From: Mycobacterium scrofulaceum
GTDB lineage: Bacteria; Actinomycetota; Actinomycetes; Mycobacteriales; Mycobacteriaceae
Direction: 5' to 3'
Assembly (NCBI RefSeq): GCF_002086735.1
Contig: NZ_MVIJ01000001.1
Coordinates: forward strand, 310,001 to 374,000
Length of the DNA: 64,000 bases
In this document: positions 1-9,027 of the stretch, piece by piece
Numbering within the stretch: position 1 is the stretch's first letter
How the letters are laid out: the number at the start of each line of letters is the position of its first letter
Translations under genes and position numbers: made by a program
The notes under the pieces: model-generated
What the model saw: only the letters and a program-made list of their open reading frames with translations
The model's database searches: none
Told to the model about the DNA's origin: nothing

Positions 1-663
1 GTTGAGGCCGGGGGTGCGCTGGAACTCACGCCGCGACTGCGTGGCGTCGGAGTCGAGCATCGGCTGGTGCAGAATCTGCACCAGGATCTGCGGGCCCTCG
101 GCGTCGAACATGCGCTGACTGAGGCCCGCCACGAGCGCCGCCCCCGCGTCGCGGCCCATCACCGCGATGCGGTTGACGTCCACGTTCAGCTCGGCGCAGT
201 TCCGGATGGCGTAGTAGAAGCCCGCCTCGACGTCGTCCAACGCCGCCGGGCACGGATGTTCGGGCGCGAGCCGGTAGTCGACCGATACCAGCAGGCAACC
301 GCCCTCTCTGGCCAGCTCCACGCACGGCGCGTGGTCGGTGTCCAGGTTGCCGGTCACGAAGCCACCGCCGTGGGCGTACAGGACAAGGGGCGAGCCCGGC
401 TCGGCCGGATCGAGGTCGGGACCCCGGTACAAACGAAGCTTGAGCTGATGGCCGCCCGGGCCGGCGATGCTGCGCGTTTCCACGGTCACACCGGCAGGGT
501 CGACTGCCGCGGCGCGCTCGGCGGCGAGCCGGTTGGCGTGTTCCCGTTCGGACGGCAGTGTCTCCACGCGGAATTCGGCCACGCCCAGCGCGGTGGCCGC
601 CTCACGCAGCACCGGGTCGATACGGGTAAGGCCCTGCGGCCGCGTCAGATTCGTTTGTGTCAT
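1..663 (-). CDS. alpha/beta hydrolase fold-3 (HSL/lipase-type), C-terminus beyond window
   Basis: This is the first 221 codons of a hormone-sensitive-lipase-type hydrolase; the C-terminus lies to the left of the window. The HGGG oxyanion motif is clear and is followed by VDYRLAPEHP, typical of the family, which hydrolyses carboxylic esters. The nucleophile elbow, normally GDSAGG, reads GRDAGA at residues 170-175, so Asp172 occupies the position of the catalytic Ser. The ATG at 663 has GAGAAG just upstream. It follows the amidohydrolase gene ending at 800 on the same strand and may be the last gene of that operon. It could be inactive or have altered chemistry; the His of the triad is not visible here. 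Confidence 0.85.
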   Translation of the reverse strand, partial: MTQTNLTRPQGLTRIDPVLREAATALGVAEFRVETLPSEREHANRLAAERAAAVDPAGVTVETRSIAGPGGHQLKLRLYRGPDLDPAEPGSPLVLYAHGGGFVTGNLDTDHAPCVELAREGGCLLVSVDYRLAPEHPCPAALDDVEAGFYYAIRNCAELNVDVNRIAVMGRDAGAALVAGLSQRMFDAEGPQILVQILHQPMLDSDATQSRREFQRTPGLN

Positions 664-799
664 GACTTCTCGTCTTCCGGGCTCATCGTGCGGGCACGTG
701 GCCTCCGGGAGCGGGGCGCACCGGAAACCCTCTTCAAGGTAGACCTGCGATTGCCCGCGGTGACGGACCAGGTGCTCGACGCCGGGGCGAGGACCGGAT

Positions 800-1948
800 T
801 CACCGCTCCCCGGGGAGCGCCTTGACCGTCGCCGGCAACCCGTAAAGCTCGGTCGCGTTGCCGCGCATGATCCGCTCCCGCTGGTCGGCCGGGAATCGGT
901 TGATGGCGTAGGCCGGCGAGTCGTAGCTCCAGTGCGGGTAGTCCGTCGAGAACATCAGGTTGTCGCCCAGGTCCATCATCTCCAGGTAGTCCCGGAACTG
1001 CACGGTGTCGGTGTCTTCCAGCGGCTGGGTGGTGAACCGAACGTGTTCGCGCACATAGTCCGACGGGCGCCGGCGCACGTGCGGCAGGTCGCCGCGGCGG
1101 GCCTCCCAGATGCGGTCCATCCGCGACATCACCGGCATCGCCCACGTGAACCCGCCTTCGACGAACACCACCCGCAGGTCCGGGTGACGGTAGAACGCGC
1201 CGTCGAACACCAGGCTCATCAGGTGCGAGACGTACAGCAGGGGCCAGGAGGCGAAGAAGTCGTGCCAATGTGCCGGATTGCCAACGGGATACAGCGGGAT
1301 CAGCTCGAAGGGCGTCTGCCCCATCAGGTGCGTGGCCACCGGGAATCCGTTGCGGGCCGCGGCTTCGTAGAGCGGGTCGAAATGCGGGTTACCGAAGGGA
1401 ATCCCGCGTGTCTGCGGCGTCATCAGCACCTGCGCCATGTAGGGGTGTCCCGCCCACCGTTCCACCTCGCGCGCCGCCTGGTCCGGGGTCTGCGCGCTGA
1501 CGCTGATCGATCCGCGCCAGCGGCCGTGCTCGTTGTTGGTGTGGAGCCAGACGTCGGCGAGCCAGTCGTTGTAGGCGGACTTGAGGGCGTGTTCAGCCTG
1601 TGGCAGCTGGGCGTCGCACATCGGCTCGAGGGTTGCGATGCTGACGCCGGCGTCGAGCAGCAGCTGCTTGGCGGCGAACTCCGGGTCGCTGCCCGCGACC
1701 CCGCCGCCCGGCGGGGCGGCGTCCAGGCGCAGCGACATGGTCTTGTACGAATCCGGCGTGTCATAGAAATGCGGCACCGGCGTCACCGCGTTGCCGGTCG
1801 GCCAGATCTTGTCCACCCATTCGGGCGCCGCGTACGACTTCAGCACGTCGGTCGATACGGGCAACGGATGGACGTCGGTGTCGACGATGGTGACCGCAAT
1901 TTCGTCGTCGTGGCCCGTCGGCGACTCGACCCGTTCGATGGTGGTCAT
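800..1948 (-). CDS. amidohydrolase family 2 (ACMSD-like TIM barrel)
   Basis: A 382-residue protein of the amidohydrolase_2 superfamily, metal-dependent hydrolases and decarboxylases that include ACMSD. The N-terminal metal motif appears as DTDVHP, the D-x-D-x-H form common in actinobacteria rather than HxH. Later conserved pieces are the VSHLM and VVFVEGG strands and the C-terminal FSTDYPHW, whose Asp is a probable metal or catalytic ligand. The ATG at 1948 overlaps the stop of the upstream amidohydrolase as ATGA, so the two are probably translationally coupled and may form a heteromer or act in sequence. The longer reading frame upstream to 2212 overlaps the neighbour and was not used. The substrate is unknown; ring cleavage or decarboxylation of a CoA-pathway intermediate is an inference. 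Confidence 0.88.
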   Translation of the reverse strand: MTTIERVESPTGHDDEIAVTIVDTDVHPLPVSTDVLKSYAAPEWVDKIWPTGNAVTPVPHFYDTPDSYKTMSLRLDAAPPGGGVAGSDPEFAAKQLLLDAGVSIATLEPMCDAQLPQAEHALKSAYNDWLADVWLHTNNEHGRWRGSISVSAQTPDQAAREVERWAGHPYMAQVLMTPQTRGIPFGNPHFDPLYEAAARNGFPVATHLMGQTPFELIPLYPVGNPAHWHDFFASWPLLYVSHLMSLVFDGAFYRHPDLRVVFVEGGFTWAMPVMSRMDRIWEARRGDLPHVRRRPSDYVREHVRFTTQPLEDTDTVQFRDYLEMMDLGDNLMFSTDYPHWSYDSPAYAINRFPADQRERIMRGNATELYGLPATVKALPGER

Positions 1949-2985
1949 CGGATACGCTCCTTCAGCCCGTAGAGCTCGGCGGCGTTTCGCCACAGCACCT
2001 TGTCGCGTTGCGCGGCATCGAGGCCCTCGGCAATGGTCTCCGGCTCGGAGGTGGACCAATGGGGATACGCCGACCCGTACATCAGCAGGTCGGACTTGCC
2101 GGTGAAGTCCATCCATCGGTGCATGTCGCCAGTCTCGGTGGGTCCGTCGAACGCCGACGAGCAGAACCTGGCGTGGCTTGGGAGGTACTCGCTCGGGTAG
2201 CGGTCGACCCATGGCGTCTGATCGCGCATCGACACCCAGAAGGTGTCCAGCCGCCAGATCAACGGCGTGAGGATGTCGTAACCGCCGTCGGCGAAGACGA
2301 ATTTCAGGTCGGGGTTCCTGCCGAACGTCCCCTCGACGATGAGGGTGGCCAGGTGCACGAAGTAGTTCAGCGGCATGAACGCCGCGTATCCGGGATAGGT
2401 GTGGGCGTGCCCGGCGAAGGTGGGCGGATAGTCGACACCGTTGCCGCCGTTGATGTGCACCGCCACCGGCAGGCCGTGGGCGGCCGCGGCCTCCCAGATC
2501 GGCTCGAACATCGGTTTGCCGTAGGGCTCGCGGGACTGCAGCGGGACGCCGACCTGCACCAGTTTCGGGTGATCGGCCAGGCGTTCGATCTCCGCGACCG
2601 CGCCCTTGGGGTCTTCGGGGTTGACCCGGATGGTGCCACGGAATCGATCGGTCGAGTCCGGCTCGAGCCAGCGGTCGAGCAGCCAGTCGTTGACCGCGGC
2701 GCAGATCCTGCTGTTGAGCAGGTAGTCGGCGATGTTGCCGCGGGTCAGTGGATTCAGGACGGCGTAATTGACGCCCATGTCATCGAACAGGTGCCGGCTC
2801 ACGGTCTCCGGGTCCGACCCGGGGTAGTGCTCCCCATAGAGGTCGTGGCGGTAGTCCCCGCCGGGCGCGGAGTACCACTGCTGTTCGACGTCGGGGATCG
2901 AGCGCAGCCTGTGCGCGGCGGGCAGGTAGCCCCGGATCTCCGCATTGGAGCGGAAATGCGGCTGCACGCATGCGTCGATGATCAT
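1945..2985 (-). CDS. amidohydrolase family 2, second of a tandem pair
   Basis: A 346-residue amidohydrolase_2 protein, paralogous to its downstream neighbour. It begins MIIDACVQPH, where the usual HxH is reduced to a single His. The C-terminal signature is MYGSAYPHWST, with Ser where the neighbour has Asp (FSTDYPHW), so this member may lack a metal or catalytic ligand and could be a structural partner. The ATG at 2985 overlaps the Rieske gene stop (ATGA). The frame is open to 3102 but that would overlap the Rieske gene by over 100 bases, so the internal ATG is preferred. It is probably cotranscribed from the promoter region near 3376. Confidence 0.86.
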   Translation of the reverse strand: MIIDACVQPHFRSNAEIRGYLPAAHRLRSIPDVEQQWYSAPGGDYRHDLYGEHYPGSDPETVSRHLFDDMGVNYAVLNPLTRGNIADYLLNSRICAAVNDWLLDRWLEPDSTDRFRGTIRVNPEDPKGAVAEIERLADHPKLVQVGVPLQSREPYGKPMFEPIWEAAAAHGLPVAVHINGGNGVDYPPTFAGHAHTYPGYAAFMPLNYFVHLATLIVEGTFGRNPDLKFVFADGGYDILTPLIWRLDTFWVSMRDQTPWVDRYPSEYLPSHARFCSSAFDGPTETGDMHRWMDFTGKSDLLMYGSAYPHWSTSEPETIAEGLDAAQRDKVLWRNAAELYGLKERIR

Positions 2986-3341
2986 GCGGTCAGGAACACC
3001 TCCCCGCCGGTGACGTCGACCGGGTAAGTACGGATACGCCGCGTCGGGTCCGCGACGTTCCGCCCGGTGGTGATGTCGAATTCCCAGTTGTGCCAAGGGC
3101 ATCGGACGATCTGACCGTCATGGACACGCCGCAGGCCGCCGGGTTCGCCCGGGTCGTACTCGTTGGTGCCGCCGAGCAGACCCAGGCACAGCGGCGCACC
3201 TTCGTGCGAGCAGTAGTTCACGATCGCGTAGAACTCGCCCCGCACGTTGTAGACGCCGACACCGAACTTGCCGACGTCGACCAGCTTCATCCCGCCGGGC
3301 GGCAGGTCGTCCAGTGAGCACACCAGTCGCCGTTCCGGCAC
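2982..3341 (-). CDS. Rieske-type [2Fe-2S] ferredoxin
   Basis: A 119-residue single-domain Rieske protein. The cluster ligands are visible as C-S-H in NYCSHEG and C-P-W-H in RCPWHNWEF, and the length fits a soluble Rieske ferredoxin or small oxygenase subunit. It has no membrane segment. It is the first gene of a minus-strand operon with two amidohydrolases and is divergent from a P450, so it may pass electrons to a P450 or Rieske oxygenase of this island, such as the one at 18114. That partnership is inferred from context only. No ferredoxin reductase gene is seen nearby. Confidence 0.9.
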   Translation of the reverse strand: MPERRLVCSLDDLPPGGMKLVDVGKFGVGVYNVRGEFYAIVNYCSHEGAPLCLGLLGGTNEYDPGEPGGLRRVHDGQIVRCPWHNWEFDITTGRNVADPTRRIRTYPVDVTGGEVFLTA

Positions 3342-3375
3342 CTATATCACCGCCTCCGACGCCACCGCAGGATCA

Positions 3376-3396
3376 ATACTGTGCCCGTTACGGTAA
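3376..3396. promoter_or_regulatory. operator of the 9-3-9 palindrome family (divergent promoter)
   Basis: Arms ATACTGTGC and TTACGGTAA with spacer CCG. The site lies between the divergent Rieske ferredoxin (starts 3341) and P450 (starts 3492) genes, and matches the consensus shared by six other intergenic sites in the window. A possible -10 element, TATGAT, follows at 3435-3440 in front of the P450. Confidence 0.6.
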
Positions 3397-3491
3397 CCAC
3401 GACAGCCCCGTTGGGCTTAGTTGCTATTTATACTATGATAGCGATATTCCCGCGTACCAATCCACTACCGGCTGCCCAGGAGGAGCGCTGA

Positions 3492-4718
3492 ATGACGCTC
3501 AGCACCGACCCCGCCAACCAGCCCGTCACACTCGACCTCACCGGTGAGACCAGTCCCTACCCGTTCTTCGAGTACATGAGGCGCACGGACCCGGTGTGGC
3601 ACGGTGCACTGGCGGACCACTCACAGATGCCGGAAGAGCTGCGGCCGAACGACGAGTGGGTGCTGTTCGGGTACGACCCCCTGTTCCAGGCATTCCGGGA
3701 CGACCGGATTTTCAGCTCCCACAAGTACGACGAGACGATCGGTCTGGTCATGGGCCACACCATCCTGGCGATGGGCGGCAAGGAGCACCATGACCACCGC
3801 AACCTGGTGGCCAAGGCCTTCCGGGCCACCGCGCTAGAACGCTGGGAACCGTCGGTCATCGGACCGGTGTGCGATCGACTGGTCGACGAGATCAAGAACG
3901 ACGGCCACGCGGACCTGGTCAAGGCGGTGACCTTCGAGTTCCCCACCCGGATCATCTCCACGTTGCTCGGCCTTCCCCCGGAGGATCTCGACTTCTTCCG
4001 CCGGCTGTCGCTCGACCTCATTTCCATCCCGACCGACATCGTCGCCGGGCTCAACGCGGCGGCGGAGTTGCACGGCTACTTCCTCGAACAGGTCGAGCAG
4101 CGGCGGCGCAAACGCACCGACGACATCATCGGCGACCTGGTGGCGGCCGAGATCGACGGCGAGAAGCTCACCGACGAGGCGATCATCGCGTTCCTACGCC
4201 TGCTGCTGCCCGCCGGGCTGGAGACCACCTACCGGTCCTCGGGCAACCTGCTGTACCTGCTGCTGACCCACCCCGAACAACTGGCGCAGGTCTGCCAGGA
4301 CCGGTCGCTGATACCGATGGCCATCGAAGAGGGGCTGCGCTTCGAAACCCCGCTGACGATGGTCATGCGGACCACGACCGAAGAGGTCGAAATCGGCGGC
4401 AAGACAATCCCCCCCGACGCACAGATCGACATGTGCATGGGGTCGGCCAACCGCGACGAGAGCCGCTGGACCGACCCCAACACCTTCGACATCCGTCGGC
4501 CGCGCCAGGCGCACATCGCGTTCGCCGGCGGCATCCACATGTGCCTCGGCATGCACCTGGCCCGGCTCGAGACGCGGGTCATGCTGAACAGCCTGTTCGA
4601 TCGGGTCGAGGATCTGGCCTTCGTGGCCGACGACGGAACGGGCCAGGAGTCCAAGATCATCGGGCTGACCTTCCGTTCCCCCAACAAGCTTCCGGTCACC
4701 TTCTCCCCGGCCGCATGA
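3492..4718 (+). CDS. cytochrome P450
   Basis: A 408-residue bacterial class I P450. The I-helix oxygen-activation motif reads AGLETT, the ExxR motif is EGLR, and the haem loop is FAGGIHMCLG with Cys near residue 351. No membrane anchor is present, as usual for actinobacterial P450s. The start has an AGGAG ribosome site close upstream. It probably hydroxylates an aliphatic or alicyclic carbon; the next gene, an alcohol dehydrogenase ten bases downstream, could oxidise the product. It is closely similar to the P450 at 22138, sharing a long identical stretch around the I-helix, so the two look like recent paralogues. CYP family number not assigned. Confidence 0.95.
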   Translation: MTLSTDPANQPVTLDLTGETSPYPFFEYMRRTDPVWHGALADHSQMPEELRPNDEWVLFGYDPLFQAFRDDRIFSSHKYDETIGLVMGHTILAMGGKEHHDHRNLVAKAFRATALERWEPSVIGPVCDRLVDEIKNDGHADLVKAVTFEFPTRIISTLLGLPPEDLDFFRRLSLDLISIPTDIVAGLNAAAELHGYFLEQVEQRRRKRTDDIIGDLVAAEIDGEKLTDEAIIAFLRLLLPAGLETTYRSSGNLLYLLLTHPEQLAQVCQDRSLIPMAIEEGLRFETPLTMVMRTTTEEVEIGGKTIPPDAQIDMCMGSANRDESRWTDPNTFDIRRPRQAHIAFAGGIHMCLGMHLARLETRVMLNSLFDRVEDLAFVADDGTGQESKIIGLTFRSPNKLPVTFSPAA

Positions 4719-4727
4719 GGAAGCCGC

Positions 4728-5885
4728 TTGAAAACTAGGGGAGCGCTCCTGCACGACGTCGGCGGGCCGTGGTCCGTCGAGGAGTTCGAGCTCGATCCGC
4801 CCCGCGCCGGCGAAGTCCTGGTCGAGATGGCGGCGGCGGGGCTGTGCCACTCCGACGACCACATCCTCATGGGCGACATGTCGGCGCCCAACGACGTGAT
4901 GCGCTCGCTCGGCCTGCCGACGATGTTCCCGACGATCGGCGGCCACGAGGGCTCCGGCATCGTGCGGCAAGTCGGCGACGGCGTGACGGATTTCGCCCCG
5001 GGCGACCATGTGGTGCTCTCGTTCGTCGCGGTGTGTGGACAGTGCCGCTGGTGCGCGACGGGCATGGAATACATCTGTGACGTCGGCGCGTTCACCCTCA
5101 CCCCGGGGATGCCGACGGACGGCACCTTCCGCCATCACACCGCGGACGGCCGGCCGCTGGGGCACCTGGCCAAGGTGGGCGCCTTCGCAGAGCACACCGT
5201 GGTGTCGACGAATTCACTGGTCAAAATCGAGCCGAACATACCGCTGGCTCCGAGCGCGCTGCTGTCATGCGCCATCCCGACCGGCTACGGCTCGGCGGCT
5301 AACCGTGCCGGGGTGCGCGGCGGTGACACCGTCGTCGTCGTCGGCGCGGGCGGGATCGGTACGGGCGCGATCCAGGGCGCGCGAATCAGCGGCGCCGCGC
5401 AGATCGTCGCGGTGGACCCCGTGGAATTCAAGCAGAAGTCGGCCATGCAGTTCGGCGCGACGCACAGCGCCGCCACGATCGCCGAGGCGCGGGACGTGGT
5501 GCGCGACTTGACCTACGGCGTCATGGCCGATGCGGTGGTGGTCTCCCCTTCGCTGATCACCCCTGGTGACGTCCGCGACGCGCTGCAGCTGACGCGCAAG
5601 GGCGGGACGTGTGTGCTCACCGGAATGACGTCGCAGCTCACCCGCTCGGTCAAGATCGACCTGCAGGACTTCATCCTGATGAACAAGACGCTGGCCGGAA
5701 CGATCTTCGGCTCGTGCAACCCGCGGGCGGACATCTCCCGGCTGGCCAGGCTCTATCGAACCGGACAGCTGCAGCTCGACGAGATGATCACCCGGCGCTA
5801 CAGCCTCGACGAGATCAACGACGCCTACGACGACCTCCGCAACGGCACGATCATCCGGGGCGTCATCGACTTCGGGATCAGCTGA
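4728..5885 (+). CDS. NDMA-type zinc alcohol dehydrogenase (MDR family)
   Basis: A 385-residue medium-chain dehydrogenase. The catalytic zinc region is GLCHSDDH and GHEGSG, the structural-zinc Cys set is C-x2-C-x2-C-x7-C in CGQCRWCATGMEYIC, and the nucleotide fold is VGAGGIG. It resembles the NDMA-dependent alcohol dehydrogenases, which in actinobacteria keep NAD tightly bound and are linked to mycofactocin as electron acceptor. The start is a TTG with GAGGAAG upstream, which overlaps the end of the P450 region. Role inferred: oxidation of the alcohol made by the adjacent P450 to aldehyde or ketone. Its 3' end overlaps the convergent SDR by eight bases. Confidence 0.9.
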   Translation: MKTRGALLHDVGGPWSVEEFELDPPRAGEVLVEMAAAGLCHSDDHILMGDMSAPNDVMRSLGLPTMFPTIGGHEGSGIVRQVGDGVTDFAPGDHVVLSFVAVCGQCRWCATGMEYICDVGAFTLTPGMPTDGTFRHHTADGRPLGHLAKVGAFAEHTVVSTNSLVKIEPNIPLAPSALLSCAIPTGYGSAANRAGVRGGDTVVVVGAGGIGTGAIQGARISGAAQIVAVDPVEFKQKSAMQFGATHSAATIAEARDVVRDLTYGVMADAVVVSPSLITPGDVRDALQLTRKGGTCVLTGMTSQLTRSVKIDLQDFILMNKTLAGTIFGSCNPRADISRLARLYRTGQLQLDEMITRRYSLDEINDAYDDLRNGTIIRGVIDFGIS

Positions 5886-6615
5886 GGCCCGTCCGGCCCA
5901 TCACCCGTCGCAGTTGGCCGTAGGCGTCGATGGGGCTGTGCAACGCCAGCCCACCGTCGGCGTGCACCACTTGGCCTGTCACCCAAGGCAACTCGAGGAC
6001 ACCCACGATCGCCGCGGCCACGTCGACGGCATCCCCCAGGCCGCCCAGCGCCGTCCGCTCGGACAGCGCCTCCACCCAGCCGGGAAGCTGTTCCGGCTTC
6101 GCCAGCATGGGCGTGCGCGTGACGCCCGGCCCGACGGCGTTCACCCTTATGCCGTGCACCCCCCACTCCGCCGCGGCGACCTTCACCAGCATGTCCACCC
6201 CCGCCTTCGACACGCAATAGGCGCCCATGTCCCGGTCCGCGAGGGTGCCGCTGATGCTGGACACAGCGACGATCGAGCCGCCCAACCCGGCGTCGACCAT
6301 GGCTCGCGCCCCGGCGCGGATGGTCAGCCAAGTCCCGGTGAGGTTGACTCCCAACACCCGATTCCATTCCGCGGGCGACTGTTCGAGCAGCAGGCCGGAC
6401 GCGCCGACTCCGGCGCAAGTGACGACGCGGGCCGGCACGCCGTGCTCACGCACGGTCTGTTCCATGGCGGCCGACACCGCGCCGGGATCGCTGACGTCGC
6501 AGGCGATGTCGCCGCCGGAGAGGTCCCACACCACGACGTCGCGGCCCGCGGCGCGCAGCCGCTCGGCAACTTCGCGCCCGATGCCGGAGGCACCGCCGGT
6601 CACCAGCGCCGTCAT
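5878..6615 (-). CDS. short-chain dehydrogenase/reductase (SDR)
   Basis: A 245-residue classical SDR. The cofactor motif is TGGASGIG at the N-terminus, an acidic residue follows in VVVWDLSG, suggesting NAD(H), and the catalytic set is Ser in VSSISG and Y-C-V-S-K. The C-terminal VVHADGG matches the family. It normally interconverts a secondary alcohol and a ketone. The downstream end overlaps the alcohol dehydrogenase stop on the other strand. The ATG at 6615 overlaps the stop of the upstream VOC gene (ATGA), so the two are coupled. Substrate unknown. Confidence 0.9.
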   Translation of the reverse strand: MTALVTGGASGIGREVAERLRAAGRDVVVWDLSGGDIACDVSDPGAVSAAMEQTVREHGVPARVVTCAGVGASGLLLEQSPAEWNRVLGVNLTGTWLTIRAGARAMVDAGLGGSIVAVSSISGTLADRDMGAYCVSKAGVDMLVKVAAAEWGVHGIRVNAVGPGVTRTPMLAKPEQLPGWVEALSERTALGGLGDAVDVAAAIVGVLELPWVTGQVVHADGGLALHSPIDAYGQLRRVMGRTGLS

Positions 6616-7052
6616 TGCGCCGGTCCGATCAGCTCGACCAGTACCCCATCGGGTGCGGTGATGACGGCCATCGGCACCGTCTTTCCGCCGGGAGCCGGCA
6701 TGCTGATTCGACGAACACCGTCGGCGAATCCTAATCCGGTGAGCCTCGCGAGCGTTTCGTCGACCTCACGCTGCAGGGAGAGCAGAAAAAAGCCGTGTCG
6801 CGGATGCTCAGGCGGCACAACCGCCTCCTCGGCGCCGTCGAAGACGACCAGTTCGACGATGCCGGCATCGGGTGCCTGGGGATCGCCGAGGAATATCGAC
6901 CGCAACCTGTCGGTCGTGGCGCCAAACAGTTCTGGCCAATCCCCGGTGAAAGTGTGGTCGAACAGTTCGGCGAGTCCGAGGCCCTCGCGCCAGAACAGCT
7001 TCGAGCGCTCTACATCGGCGGTACAGATCGCGGCATGGTGAACACCCAACAT
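6612..7052 (-). CDS. VOC / glyoxalase-fold protein
   Basis: A 146-residue protein of the vicinal-oxygen-chelate superfamily, starting MLGVHHAAICTADVERS with a typical first betaalphabetabetabeta unit whose His is a likely metal ligand. The second half has the usual DGVLVELI strand with a Glu ligand. The family includes glyoxalases, extradiol dioxygenases and epimerases; this length is one two-module domain. The start is supported by GAGAGGAAG upstream. It is coupled to the downstream SDR. It could be a methylmalonyl-CoA-epimerase-like or dioxygenase-like enzyme; the sequence does not decide. Confidence 0.82.
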   Translation of the reverse strand: MLGVHHAAICTADVERSKLFWREGLGLAELFDHTFTGDWPELFGATTDRLRSIFLGDPQAPDAGIVELVVFDGAEEAVVPPEHPRHGFFLLSLQREVDETLARLTGLGFADGVRRISMPAPGGKTVPMAVITAPDGVLVELIGPAQ

Positions 7053-7120
7053 CGGCTTCCTCTCGATCGCAGAGCCTGTCCACCATCATGCAACCTCGAT
7101 CGGCGCCGCGGAACATTTGC

Positions 7121-9025
7121 CTACATCTTGATCGCGGGGATCAGCCTGCTGAGATTCCAGAGCCGGTCTCTTCGCGCGCAGAGGCAGGAGATCACCAGTG
7201 CGACAGCCGATATCCCGACCAGCACGCTGATCGCCTGCCATAACCGGGCGTCGATGCCGCCGAGTATGAGCTGCCGGAGTCCGTTGACGCCGTAGGTCAT
7301 CGGGTCGAAGCGATGCAAGATCTGGAAAGGCCGCGACGTGGTTTCCACGGGATACATGCCGCCCGCGCTGACGAGCTGCAACATGAGCAGGGCCATGATC
7401 AGTACCCGGCCCACAGCAGGACCGACAAATGCGTTGATCGCCTGCGTCGCGGCCACGAACGCGCCGGAAATCAGCATCATGAACCCCAGCATCGCCACCG
7501 GGTGAACGGCGTGCACACCGAGAGCGAACCGGACCACGCAGTAAAGAATGATGGCTTGAAACACCGCGATCGCGGCGGCAGGCAGGTAGCTGGCGAGCAC
7601 CACGCGCATCGCGAGCACCTCCGCGGCGATCGCGCGACTCTGCAAGGGCCGCAGCACCATCCATAGCACCAGGGCACCGAAGAACAAGGCGAGCGTGAGG
7701 AAGAACGGAGCCATCCCGGTGCCGAAGTTTGGCGCGGCGTTCTCATGTGAAGCCTTGAGTTGTACCGGACCACCAATGGTGTCGGCGACCGCGTCCTTTT
7801 GCTGGGTGGTCCAGTTGGGCACCTGCTTGGCCCCGTCGGCGAGTTTGGTCGCCAGCTCAGCCGATCCCGTCTTGAGTTGTCGTGCGCCGTCGTCGAGTTT
7901 AGCGATGCCGCCGGCCAATTCCGCATTGCCGGTGGCGACCTGCTGCGCTCCGTCGCGCAACTGGGTGAGCTTGTTCGTCAGCTCCTGGCCCTTGCTGCCG
8001 ACCTGGTCGAGCGCCGAGCCGAGTGGACTGCCCGGGGTGCGCAACCCCGATGTCAAGGAAATCGCCGCGTTCTGCGCATCGGTGAGCTGCTGGCGGATCT
8101 GGGGCGTGAACTGGTGACCCCGGAGCTGATCTTGGATGCCGCGCAGGTTGTTTGCCAGCGGATCCTGTCTTGCGGAGAGCTGGTCGATCACCGATGAAAG
8201 CGAGTTAGCGGCGGCATCCTGCGCCGCGGCGATCGCACCGATCTGGTCGTTGGCCTGTGCAAGCGCGGTTGCGCCCTGTTGCAGTTGCTGCGTGCTGCCG
8301 CCGATCTGCGACACCGCTTTGGTCACCGCCAGCAGCGGGTCGGTGGCCTGGTTGATTCCGTCCGACAGCTGCTTGGCTCCGGCGGCAAGCGTTGCCGAGC
8401 CGGAACGGGCGCTGTCCAGACCGCCCACCAGCTGACCGGCGCCGTCGTCGAGTCGAGCGGCCCCGTCGGCGGCCTGCTTGATGCCCGCCCCCGACGAAAC
8501 CACCACCGACAGCACCTGATTGACGGCTTGTCCCGAGATCCGGCTGGACACGGCGTTGAGTACTTGTCCGATGGCGGTGCGACCGATGCTGGTCGAGATG
8601 TAATTGTTGGCATCGTTGTAGACGGCGATCAGGTTGGCCTTCTTGGGTTGCCCGGTCACCGGTGACGCGATCGCCGCGCTGAAATCCGGTGGCAACTCGA
8701 CCATGAAGTAGTACTTGCCGTGGTCGACTCCGTGGCGTGCCTCCGGCAGGTCCACGACGTGCCAGTCCAATCCGCCGTCGGCAGTCAGACTCTTGGCGAT
8801 CTCCGCGCCGGCGTTGAACTGCTGCCCGGACACGACGGCGCCACGGTCGGAGTTGACCAGCGCGACCGGCATCTTGTTGGTGTGGCCGAAGGGATCCCAG
8901 AACGCCCACAGGTACAGCGCCCCGTACACCAGGGGCAGCAGCATCAGCACGACGATGGCAACGCGCGTCAATCGGCTGCGGCCGAAACGCCTGATCTCCG
9001 AGCCGAAGGCGAGTCCAGCCAGCAT
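7121..9025 (-). CDS. YhgE/Pip-family membrane protein (ABC-2-like export permease)
   Basis: A 634-residue membrane protein. One transmembrane segment lies near residues 20-45, a long extracytoplasmic region follows with repeated Leu/Gly/Ala motifs of the type LDDGAxQL (heptad-like, as in phage-infection proteins), and four to five transmembrane helices close the protein from about residue 445. This architecture is that of YhgE/Pip proteins and relatives of ABC-2 permeases. It starts two bases after the stop of the ABC-like ATPase gene, with a TetR gene upstream, an arrangement typical of a drug or lipid export operon under local repression. The exported substrate is unknown. Confidence 0.88.
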   Translation of the reverse strand: MLAGLAFGSEIRRFGRSRLTRVAIVVLMLLPLVYGALYLWAFWDPFGHTNKMPVALVNSDRGAVVSGQQFNAGAEIAKSLTADGGLDWHVVDLPEARHGVDHGKYYFMVELPPDFSAAIASPVTGQPKKANLIAVYNDANNYISTSIGRTAIGQVLNAVSSRISGQAVNQVLSVVVSSGAGIKQAADGAARLDDGAGQLVGGLDSARSGSATLAAGAKQLSDGINQATDPLLAVTKAVSQIGGSTQQLQQGATALAQANDQIGAIAAAQDAAANSLSSVIDQLSARQDPLANNLRGIQDQLRGHQFTPQIRQQLTDAQNAAISLTSGLRTPGSPLGSALDQVGSKGQELTNKLTQLRDGAQQVATGNAELAGGIAKLDDGARQLKTGSAELATKLADGAKQVPNWTTQQKDAVADTIGGPVQLKASHENAAPNFGTGMAPFFLTLALFFGALVLWMVLRPLQSRAIAAEVLAMRVVLASYLPAAAIAVFQAIILYCVVRFALGVHAVHPVAMLGFMMLISGAFVAATQAINAFVGPAVGRVLIMALLMLQLVSAGGMYPVETTSRPFQILHRFDPMTYGVNGLRQLILGGIDARLWQAISVLVGISAVALVISCLCARRDRLWNLSRLIPAIKM

Positions 9026-9027
9026 CT

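Noticed and set aside
932..1972. Long plus-strand open frame of 346 codons
   Set aside because: It is antisense to the amidohydrolase at 800 and rich in Arg/His/Val from GC-rich codon shadows, with no recognisable domain.
2008..3027. Plus-strand open frame of 339 codons
   Set aside because: It lies opposite the second amidohydrolase and has no motif or ribosome site; a high-GC shadow.
3428..3448. Second operator-like AT-rich site near the P450 promoter
   Set aside because: Only one half resembles the 9-3-9 consensus. A -10 promoter element (TATGAT) explains it better.
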